From Alphaproteobacteria bacterium (GTDB taxonomy: Bacteria > Pseudomonadota > Alphaproteobacteria > Micropepsales > Micropepsaceae), in contig JAGWRJ010000565.1 of the NCBI GenBank assembly GCA_028869725.1, positions 1-5,153 on the forward strand: 5,153 bases of DNA. Direction: 5' to 3'. Positions 1 through 5,153 of this stretch are shown here, in pieces; the first letter of the stretch is position 1, and the number at the start of each line of letters is the position of its first letter. The notes under the pieces were generated by a model. The model did no database searches. It was not told the origin of the DNA and saw only the letters and a list, made by a program, of their open reading frames with translations. Made by a program: the position numbers and the translations under genes.

Positions 1-73
1 CGGGCTTTTGAGCAAGCACAGCAAGCTGCTCGCCCAGCGCCGCATCGAGCCGGATACGAAGTTCAGTCTTCAT
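1..73 (-). CDS. Ribbon-helix-helix (CopG-like) protein, N-terminal fragment
   Basis: Only the first 24 codons are in the window; the gene runs off the left edge. The visible peptide begins MKTELRIRLDAALGEQLAV. An alternating polar/hydrophobic strand (TELRIRLD) is followed by the start of an amphipathic helix, the N-terminal pattern of CopG/Arc-type DNA-binding proteins. Such proteins dimerise through the strand and usually repress their own operon. From memory, a CopG-family gene commonly lies between traG and trbB in trb-type conjugation clusters, which supports the call. The ATG at 73 has a GGAG six bases upstream and overlaps the traG stop by 11 bases, suggesting translational coupling. 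The same frame is open further upstream, with an ATG at 124 that would add 17 residues, but that start has no visible ribosome binding site. Only the fold is inferred; the target is unknown. Confidence 0.6.
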   Translation of the reverse strand, partial: MKTELRIRLDAALGEQLAVLAQKP

Positions 74-2033
74 GGAAGGCTCCAACTGCGGATAAAGGTT
101 GAACTTCGTCTCGGGTCCCGCCATGAGCTGTCGCGGCGGCACATGACGCATCGGCATCATCAAGTCCGGTTACAAAGGCAAAGAACGTTGTCTTCCTGGG
201 GTGGCGCAGCGAAGAGTGTTTGTGCGCTTCAGTCTTCCCTTCGGGCGCGGTCTGCACATGAGGGGACGGATCAGGGCGGACTGGACGATTGTCGTGCCAG
301 TCATGCGCCCGGCCCACAGTGGCGCAGCTCCGCTCGGCGAGGATGGGGGCCGGACAGAGGCGGCGCAGAAAGTTCCGGTCCTGATAATACCGCAACTTCC
401 TGGCGCGGATCGGAGGCAGGCCCGAGACCATGACGAGGGTCTCGTCGGCGGGCAACTGCATTACTTCCCCGGGGGTCAGGAGCGGACGGGGCGTCTGCTG
501 GCGCGACATCGTTTCATGAGCCAGCCAGGGCGCGAGGCGATGCCCGCTGAAATTATGCTGGGCATGAAGCTGGGTAGCAGTACCAAGCGCATCCGAAATG
601 CGCTTGGCCGTACGTTCATCATTGCTGGCGAAGGCAATCCTGACATGACAGTTGTCAAGAACCGAATTGTTGGCGCCATAGGCCTTGTCGATCTGGTTGA
701 GCGACTGGGCGATGAGATAGGCGCGGATGCCATATCCGGCCATAAACGCGAGGGCGGTCTCAAAGAAGTCAAGACGTCCCAGTGCAGCGAATTCATCGAG
801 CATCATGAGCAGCTGATGCCGCCGCCCGGCTCTTGCGTCTCGTTCGAGCTTTTCTGTCAGCCGCCGTCCGATCTGGTTAAGGATGAGGCGCACAAGGGGC
901 TTGGTACGGGAGATGTCGGACGGCGGGATCACGAAATACAGAGAGATCGGGCGCTCCGCTTCGACAAGATCAAGGATACGCCAGTCGCAGGCTTCGGTTA
1001 CCGCCGCCACCGTGGGATCGCGATAGAGCCCCAGAAACGAGAGGGCCGTCGACAGTACACCGGAGCGCTCATTTTCTGCCTTGTTGAGAAGTTCACGGGC
1101 GGCGGAGGCGACGACCGGATGCACCGCAGGCCTTTCGGGCGTGCCCAGGTGATTGGTCTGCATCATCGCCCGCAAGGTGCCTTCGAACGGACGTCTTGGA
1201 TCGGACAGGAAATTGGCGACGCCGGCGAGAGTCTTGTCGTCTTCGGCGTACAGTACATGCAGGATGGCGCCAACCAGAAGCGAGTGACTGGTCTTTTCCC
1301 AATGATTGCGCCGCTCGAGTGCGCCCTCCGGATCGACCAGGATATCCGCGATGTTCTGAACATCGCGGATTTCGTTTGGGCCTTTGCGCACTTCAAGGAG
1401 CGGATTGTAGCGTGCCGAACGCACATCTGTCGGGTTGAACAGCAGACAGTCGGAAAATGATGCGCGCCAACCGGCGGTCAGGTCCCAGTTCTCGCCCTTG
1501 ACATCGTGTACGACGGCACTGCCCGTCCATGACAGAAGGGTGGGAATGACAAGCCCAACACCCTTTCCGGATCGCGTGGGCGCAAACGCCATGACATGTT
1601 CGGGACCTGCATGGCGCAGATATCGTCCCTCAAAGCGGCCAAGGATCACGCCCGCCGGACGGAACAGTCCGGCTTTCCTGATTTCAGAGCGATGTGCCCA
1701 GCGCGACGAACCATAGGTCGTGACCGCACCGACCTCGCGGCTACGCCACAATGCGCCCACCACCGCGATGACATAGGCAAGAACGCCGCCCGAGGCCGCG
1801 ATGACGCCCGCCTCGTCAAACAGCTGCGGTGCATAGGCACCATATGCATACCACCACAGAAACACTTTCCACGGTGCATATACGGGAATGCCAGCGAACC
1901 TGAACGTGACCGGACCAAGTCCTATCGCATAGCCAAGCTGAAAGGCTGTCCATTCCGTCGACAGCCATATCCCGGTCAGCACAATGCCGGGAATGAGGAT
2001 GGTCTGGGCCAGAAGAATGCGAGAAGATGACAT
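63..2033 (-). CDS. traG: VirD4/TraG-family type IV coupling protein
   Basis: This is the inner-membrane ATPase that recruits the relaxase-DNA complex and passes it to the type IV secretion channel. From the ATG at 2033 it has 656 residues, normal for the family. Two hydrophobic segments lie at about 5-24 and 76-95, with an aromatic-rich stretch (WKVFLWWYAY) between them. The Walker A motif APTRSGKGVG is at 151-160, HDVKGENW at 176-183, the Walker B motif LLMMLDEF at 408-415, and the conserved IAQSLNQI around 442-448. The frame stays open to a GTG at 2081, but as I recall homologues start like MSSSRILL, so I prefer 2033 although it has no clear Shine-Dalgarno. After about residue 560 the tail is His- and Arg-rich and does not resemble the acidic tails I remember for relatives. 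The stop overlaps the next gene by 11 bases. The motifs make the assignment secure. Confidence 0.96.
   Translation of the reverse strand: MSSSRILLAQTILIPGIVLTGIWLSTEWTAFQLGYAIGLGPVTFRFAGIPVYAPWKVFLWWYAYGAYAPQLFDEAGVIAASGGVLAYVIAVVGALWRSREVGAVTTYGSSRWAHRSEIRKAGLFRPAGVILGRFEGRYLRHAGPEHVMAFAPTRSGKGVGLVIPTLLSWTGSAVVHDVKGENWDLTAGWRASFSDCLLFNPTDVRSARYNPLLEVRKGPNEIRDVQNIADILVDPEGALERRNHWEKTSHSLLVGAILHVLYAEDDKTLAGVANFLSDPRRPFEGTLRAMMQTNHLGTPERPAVHPVVASAARELLNKAENERSGVLSTALSFLGLYRDPTVAAVTEACDWRILDLVEAERPISLYFVIPPSDISRTKPLVRLILNQIGRRLTEKLERDARAGRRHQLLMMLDEFAALGRLDFFETALAFMAGYGIRAYLIAQSLNQIDKAYGANNSVLDNCHVRIAFASNDERTAKRISDALGTATQLHAQHNFSGHRLAPWLAHETMSRQQTPRPLLTPGEVMQLPADETLVMVSGLPPIRARKLRYYQDRNFLRRLCPAPILAERSCATVGRAHDWHDNRPVRPDPSPHVQTAPEGKTEAHKHSSLRHPRKTTFFAFVTGLDDADASCAAATAHGGTRDEVQPLSAVGAFHED
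1344..1370. repeat. Perfect 12-bp inverted repeat inside traG
   Basis: ATCCGCGATGTT and AACATCGCGGAT are exact reverse complements separated by three bases (CTG). Past a T-T mismatch, two more outer pairs extend the symmetry to 1341-1373. It lies in traG codons for the conserved stretch IRDVQNIAD, so the message could fold into a tight GC-containing hairpin there. I assign no function; it may be a by-product of codon choice over a conserved peptide. Confidence 0.85.
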
Positions 2034-2096
2034 GGCGCACGCACAACTAGGATCGCTGATGCGCTGAAGTTTGCCGGGCACAGGTCCGCGTGCCTA

Positions 2097-2111
2097 TGCA
2101 CCTCATGTGCA
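2097..2111. repeat. Short inverted repeat upstream of traG
   Basis: TGCAC and GTGCA form a perfect 5-bp inverted repeat separated by five bases (CTCAT). It lies about 64 bases upstream of the traG ATG and about 16 bases upstream of the alternative GTG start at 2081. The size would suit a small operator for a dimeric regulator such as the RHH protein encoded after traG. A repeat this short is easily found by chance and there is no second copy in the gap, so the functional reading is weak. Confidence 0.25.
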
Positions 2112-2195
2112 CTCTTGATGGCTTATGTGGACGACGGACGATGCGGAGCCATGACGCAGACAATGCGCCCGCATCTTGTGTGTGCAGGCATGGTG

Positions 2196-2215
2196 GCCGC
2201 CTTACCTAAGACGGC
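2196..2215 (-). terminator. Stem-loop after the nuclease gene, no U-tract
   Basis: On the transcribed strand GCCGTCTT and AAGGCGGC can pair around an AGGT loop, giving an eight-pair stem with one U-G wobble. It begins nine bases after the nuclease stop codon. The position suits a 3' end or an mRNA-stabilising structure between the nuclease and traG. The bases that follow (CACCATGCC) contain no run of T, so it does not qualify as a standard intrinsic terminator. Read-through into traG is therefore likely. It may only protect the upstream message or be incidental. Confidence 0.35.
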
Positions 2216-2224
2216 GTGGATCGA

Positions 2225-3040
2225 CTATCGGGCAAAGGCGCGGTTCAAAAGCCAGGCGAGACGTACGCCGGCTCTCTCCAGTTGCCGGGCAGCAAGTGGT
2301 GCTTCATCGCGCGCATAGTTGGGCGGCAGGATCAGCGGCGCATAGCGGGGCGTTCTGCCTCGAAACCGCGCATAGATGTCACGCGTTGCGATGCCAAAGG
2401 ACTGATTGGCCCAGTCCATCGCGGTGCCGCGCCGCCAGCGTGCACGGTCGGCCGAGGTAATCTGCCGCTCAAGGCGCCTTGCGACATGTGCGGGGCTATG
2501 CCCCAGTGCCCGAACCACGGCATCGTCCCAGACGGCATGCAGATTGGTGCGCCGCCCGTTCAGCACGACATGAACCTCGTTGCCGCCACGATCGTCATCA
2601 TTGGCGGCATGCAGGGGCTGGTGCACATCCCCCACAAAGTGGATGAGAAAGCGCAGCGCTTCTGCCCGCACTGGCGCGGCAAGCGTTCGATCGGCGATCA
2701 GGCGCTGGTCGCGTTCGATCTGTGCCACGACGCAGTTGCCATGACGACAATCGCGGGCGGCGTCATAGCCGGCGCTGCCGAGCGGAATATCGACATAGTG
2801 CCAGGCTGCGGTGCGTGGGCGGTCACGGCGGATCTCATCGGCCCAGGTCGAGACACGGACCATGGATCCAGGAAGCGGGCCACCAAGGAGCCGGGTCACC
2901 TCCGCCCTCGCCCTCCCATCAAGCTGCGAGGCAGCGATGAAGGCGACGATCCGATGGCCTTCGGCGCCCCAGGCCAATGCAGGCGCAGCCCCCGAAACCA
3001 GTCCCAGAAGGACAATCCACAGACCCATGACAACACGCAT
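2225..3040 (-). CDS. Secreted S1/P1-type zinc nuclease
   Basis: This family uses three zinc ions to cut single-stranded DNA and RNA to 5'-mononucleotides. From the ATG at 3040 the protein has 271 residues. Residues 1-23 form a signal peptide: MRVV, a hydrophobic core, then ALA before the cut. Cleavage leaves Trp as the mature N-terminus, as the family requires. Mapped on nuclease P1, all nine zinc ligands are present: W24, H29, D68, H81, H134, D138, H144, H168 and D172, within WGAEGH, STWADE, WHYVDIP, HFVGDVHQPLH and NLHAVWDD. The cysteines in DCRHGNC could form a disulfide. The mature length is about 248, close to P1. A GTG at 3079 is also in frame, but the ATG has GGGAG eight bases upstream and gives a clean signal peptide. 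The gene starts 16 bases after the relaxase stop, so the two are probably co-transcribed. Its role in conjugation is unknown; it may be cargo or a nucleic-acid scavenger. Confidence 0.93.
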   Translation of the reverse strand: MRVVMGLWIVLLGLVSGAAPALAWGAEGHRIVAFIAASQLDGRARAEVTRLLGGPLPGSMVRVSTWADEIRRDRPRTAAWHYVDIPLGSAGYDAARDCRHGNCVVAQIERDQRLIADRTLAAPVRAEALRFLIHFVGDVHQPLHAANDDDRGGNEVHVVLNGRRTNLHAVWDDAVVRALGHSPAHVARRLERQITSADRARWRRGTAMDWANQSFGIATRDIYARFRGRTPRYAPLILPPNYARDEAPLAARQLERAGVRLAWLLNRAFAR

Positions 3041-3057
3041 GCCTGACGCTCCCGTAT
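3030..3057 (-). promoter_or_regulatory. Ribosome binding site and start region of the nuclease gene
   Basis: In the 16-base gap after the relaxase TGA, the transcribed strand reads CGGGAGCGTCAGGC and then ATG. The GGGAG lies eight bases before the ATG at 3040, good Shine-Dalgarno spacing. This favours the ATG over the in-frame GTG at 3079, which has nothing comparable upstream and would put 13 extra polar residues in front of the signal peptide. Confidence 0.6.
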
Positions 3058-4859
3058 CAGCGGCTGATCGATGGTGCACGCCGCTTGGTATCAGAAAAGC
3101 AAAGAATTATGTCACCTGCGCTGCGGCCCGGATCCCCGCGATCCTGCATGGACACACCCAGCATCGCCCCGGCACGATCTGCCGCCCGGACGGAGCCGTG
3201 GAGAGAGCCCTCATCGGACACCATCTGCTGTCCAAGGTGGCGCGCATCAGGCAGCTGGGCGGCGCGCAGGCGACGGCTGGCCAGCGCCTCCTGCAGTTCG
3301 CGACCAAAGCCGCGTGCACTCAGAGCCCGCTCCCTAGCGATGATTGGCCCGCGATCAAGCCAGCACGGGCCTTCCATTGTGATTGCCCGCTCCAGCGGCG
3401 CCTTGGACAGAACCTCGATCTCTACCGGATAGAGACGCGCCTGGGCTGCTTTGAGGCCTCTGACGCGCGCCAGGAAATCTGTTCCCACTTGCCAGGCGCC
3501 CGGCTCCACCTCACGCAAATCTAGAGGCGGAGCGAGGACGCGCAGGCGCTGCAGGAGGTGTTCGATCATGTGCATGTCGAGATCTGGATCGACGGCCCGG
3601 TGAAGAGCGGCTGAGTAGCGTCCGTCATGGCTCCGGGCGATCTCCGCGATGGCCCGATCATGTGCATCCGCGTCGCGGGCGCAGGGCCGCACCGCCACGA
3701 TCGCACCGTCGGCAACGGGTGGGCGTGTGGCGTACCCCAGATCGACAAAATAGCTGCGGCCATCCACCCCATCGAGAATCAAAAAACCGCGCCCGTCCCT
3801 TGCCTTGTCCTGCCCCAGGAGGCGTCCGAGCAATGGCCTGCGCGCGTCAGGCAGCGGATCAAAAATGGCCCGCTCGCGCGCTGTGCGCAGGAGCCCATGG
3901 CGCGAGATTTCCCGATCCAGCCGGCCCAGACGCCAGCTGCGGGTAGCTAACGCTTCAAGTGTGGGATGCAAGCAGGGCTGAAGCTGCCAGCGCCCGCCGC
4001 GTCGCTCTTCAGCCAGACCCAGCGCCCTCAGGGTCTGAAGGCGCGCTGCCAGAAGGCTGTGCTGGAAGCTGTCATACCCCTTGCCGGCGAGGACAAGCTC
4101 GCCATGGGCATTGGCCTCGGATTGCAGCCGCGCATCGAGTGCAGACGGCTCGCTCCTGAAGGTGTTCGCGAATGCGCGATGACGCGGCCCGGCGGGATCT
4201 AGCGCTCCAAGATCGAGCGTCGCGATCGCACCCGCGCGCGTGCTCATGCCCTCGCGCAGATACTCCCGCGCAATGCGAAGCTCCTTGCCCATCTCATCGA
4301 TACCGCGCACGACAATGTGGGTATGCGGTAGGCCGGTATTGTAGTGATCGGCAGCGACCCATTCGAGCCTGGTTCCAAGGTCCCGTTCCATATCCTTCAG
4401 CAGGCACCGCGTAAAACTGTGCAAGGAGGCGTATTCCCAACCATCCTCAACTGCCACCACGATCCGGAACTGATACTGGTCTGCGCGCGTGCGGCTGACA
4501 AAGCCGTGTTTATCCGCCTGGTCGGTTATTGCGTCGTAGAGACGGCCGTGCACCGTCGCGCGGCCCACGCCCTCACGTGTAATGTAACGAAGATGCTGTC
4601 TTACGGCGGAAAGTTTTCCCTGCACGCGCGCGATCCTGGGAGCCACGCGGACGAGCCGTAGCCCAGGATGGGGATCGCTGAGCGCCAGCACCCGCGCCAC
4701 GCCCGCACCGCGCCCGCGTCCGGCATAAGAGCGGCGCGGCCGGGCGAAGCCGCCCATGCGCTGAACCTGCTGCAGCACGAGGTTGAGATAGCGCGGCCGG
4801 CTCGAGGCAAAGAGCGAACGCCGTTCACCCAGACGTGGAAGAAATTCATCCGCGTCCAT
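3057..4859 (-). CDS. Conjugative relaxase, VirD2-like / DUF3363 type
   Basis: This is the DNA strand transferase that would nick the origin of transfer, stay covalently bound to the 5' end and be delivered through TraG. The 600 residues from the ATG at 4859 show a basic N-terminus, then HLRYITREGV around residue 92. Tyr92 aligns with the catalytic tyrosine context of RP4 TraI (VKYITDEQ) and is the probable nucleophile. The metal-binding histidines are in DHYNTGLPHTHIVVRG: H172, H179 and H181. A DUF3363-like region follows, with ILDGVDGRSYFVDLG near 362-375, IAEIARSHDGRYSAALH near 404-420 and EGPCWLDRG near 496-504. After GFGRE (about 517) only about 84 residues remain, shorter than I recall for relatives, although the end (KRRAPSIS) still looks family-like. 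A GTG lies one codon before the ATG. The upstream gene stops just before it and the nuclease follows 16 bases later. No oriT is visible. Confidence 0.92.
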   Translation of the reverse strand: MDADEFLPRLGERRSLFASSRPRYLNLVLQQVQRMGGFARPRRSYAGRGRGAGVARVLALSDPHPGLRLVRVAPRIARVQGKLSAVRQHLRYITREGVGRATVHGRLYDAITDQADKHGFVSRTRADQYQFRIVVAVEDGWEYASLHSFTRCLLKDMERDLGTRLEWVAADHYNTGLPHTHIVVRGIDEMGKELRIAREYLREGMSTRAGAIATLDLGALDPAGPRHRAFANTFRSEPSALDARLQSEANAHGELVLAGKGYDSFQHSLLAARLQTLRALGLAEERRGGRWQLQPCLHPTLEALATRSWRLGRLDREISRHGLLRTARERAIFDPLPDARRPLLGRLLGQDKARDGRGFLILDGVDGRSYFVDLGYATRPPVADGAIVAVRPCARDADAHDRAIAEIARSHDGRYSAALHRAVDPDLDMHMIEHLLQRLRVLAPPLDLREVEPGAWQVGTDFLARVRGLKAAQARLYPVEIEVLSKAPLERAITMEGPCWLDRGPIIARERALSARGFGRELQEALASRRLRAAQLPDARHLGQQMVSDEGSLHGSVRAADRAGAMLGVSMQDRGDPGRSAGDIILCFSDTKRRAPSISR

Positions 4860-4879
4860 CACCTATGGGTTCCCCGCTT
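4857..4879 (-). promoter_or_regulatory. Stop-start junction and ribosome binding site of the relaxase
   Basis: On the transcribed strand the junction reads GCGGGGAACCCA, TAG, GTG, ATG, all in one frame. The TAG ends the upstream gene and the relaxase can start at the GTG or the ATG that follow. The purine-rich GCGGGGAA inside the upstream gene is the best Shine-Dalgarno candidate, with roughly ten bases or more to the ATG. The arrangement suggests translational coupling, so relaxase output probably depends on translation of the preceding gene. Confidence 0.5.
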
Positions 4880-5153
4880 TTCTGTCACACTCACATCGAA
4901 CACTGTCGGGAAGATGCCTCAGTGGCACAAAAAGTTTCTGTCCGTCGGTTGCGCCGACGAAAAGCTCCATCTGTGACGCCGCCATCAGAAGACGGGCCGG
5001 ACGATCCGGTTCCTGCCAAGTGTCAGGCAGACTATCGAGAATGTGCGTGACATATTGCCAGGTTGTCGCGGGCAAGGGCATTCCTTTGATGATAAACGCC
5101 CTGACCCGCCTCGGCCCTGCTTCATACGCAGCGAAGAGCAGCGGAAACCCGAA
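4863..5153 (-). CDS. Unrecognised protein, C-terminal part
   Basis: The frame is open from the right edge to a TAG at 4863-4865, giving 96 visible residues. I do not recognise the family. The visible part begins FGFPLLFAAYEAGPRRVRAF and ends PDSVRCECDRKAGNP, with a Trp-containing middle (TTWQYVTHILDSLPDTWQ) and a probable beta-rich segment (MELFVGATDGQKLFVPLRHL). There is no signal peptide or membrane span in what is visible. An ATG lies at 5081, but the only purine-rich stretch (AAAGGA) abuts it with no spacing and the frame stays open upstream, so I think the true start lies outside the window. It directly precedes the relaxase in the same frame, so it probably belongs to the transfer operon. 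It does not resemble the signal peptidase, lytic transglycosylase or DUF2840 proteins I recall at this position in related clusters. Function is unknown. Confidence 0.6.
   Translation of the reverse strand, partial: FGFPLLFAAYEAGPRRVRAFIIKGMPLPATTWQYVTHILDSLPDTWQEPDRPARLLMAASQMELFVGATDGQKLFVPLRHLPDSVRCECDRKAGNP

Larger units (their letters stand above)
2034..2224. other. Non-coding gap between the nuclease gene and traG
   Basis: This 191-base gap is the only sizeable non-coding stretch. On the minus strand it lies downstream of the nuclease stop and upstream of the traG ATG. It holds a stem-loop near the nuclease end (2196-2215) and a short inverted repeat (2097-2111). I find no convincing -35/-10 pair and no open frame longer than about 22 codons, so I assign no gene. 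It could carry a weak promoter or processing site for traG, or be the scar of an inserted or deleted gene; the sequence alone does not decide. Confidence 0.6.

Noticed and set aside
8..433. Plus-strand open frame of 141 codons at the left edge
   Set aside because: It is antisense to the traG 3' end and the RHH start; the composition is Arg/Ser-rich shadow sequence.
1259..1266. Minus-strand CATCCTGC, matching the YATCCTGY nic consensus of RP4-type origins
   Set aside because: It lies in traG codons for a conserved peptide (AILHVLY), with no flanking inverted repeat typical of an oriT. An eight-base degenerate match is expected by chance.
201..1460. Plus-strand open frame of 419 codons
   Set aside because: It lies entirely antisense to traG, which has every motif of its family. 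The antisense peptide shows no recognisable domain and fits the long shadow frames common opposite GC-rich genes.
2115..2200. Tiny minus-strand frame of about 22 codons in the gap (MPAHTRCGRIVCVMAPHRPSST)
   Set aside because: Too short, with no good ribosome binding site and no family resemblance.
2034..2224. Possible traG promoter
   Set aside because: No pair of -35/-10-like hexamers with acceptable spacing could be defended on the minus strand; AT-rich candidates are isolated.
2216..3046. Plus-strand open frame of 276 codons mirroring the nuclease gene almost end to end
   Set aside because: The minus-strand product has a signal peptide and all nine zinc ligands. The plus-strand product is low in recognisable features and is an antisense shadow.
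2811..3524. Plus-strand open frame of 237 codons across the nuclease-relaxase junction
   Set aside because: It is antisense to two well-supported genes and has no recognisable domain or good ribosome binding site.

Overview
This GC-rich window looks like a slice of a conjugation module, from an integrative conjugative element or a conjugative plasmid. The host is most likely an alphaproteobacterium. That rests on recognising protein families from memory (a VirD4/TraG coupling protein of the kind found next to trb-type secretion genes, and a DUF3363-type relaxase), not on a database search. I cannot say whether the host is an acetic acid bacterium, a sphingomonad, a rhizobial relative or something else.

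Everything I accept as coding is on the minus strand, so the module reads from right to left. First comes the 3' end of an unrecognised gene (right edge to 4863). Its stop lies 3 bases before the relaxase ATG (4859 to 3057). After a 16-base gap comes a secreted S1/P1-type nuclease with a clear signal peptide and a complete set of zinc ligands (3040 to 2225). A 191-base non-coding gap with a small hairpin precedes traG (2033 to 63). The traG stop overlaps the start of a ribbon-helix-helix (CopG-like) gene that runs off the left edge (73 to 1).

The core logic is DNA processing followed by DNA delivery. The relaxase would nick and carry the transferred strand, TraG would couple it to the type IV secretion channel, and the small RHH protein sits where a regulator of the downstream trb genes is usually found. 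The nuclease does not obviously belong in that pathway. It should act in the periplasm or outside the cell on single-stranded nucleic acid, and it sits in the middle of the transfer cluster.

The points most worth a second look are the exported nuclease in the transfer operon, a relaxase C-terminus that looks about 55 residues too short while keeping a family-like end, a perfect 12-bp inverted repeat inside traG, and an in-frame TAG joining the unknown upstream gene to the relaxase. I see no tRNA, rRNA, CRISPR array, insertion sequence, attachment site, convincing origin of transfer or convincing promoter.
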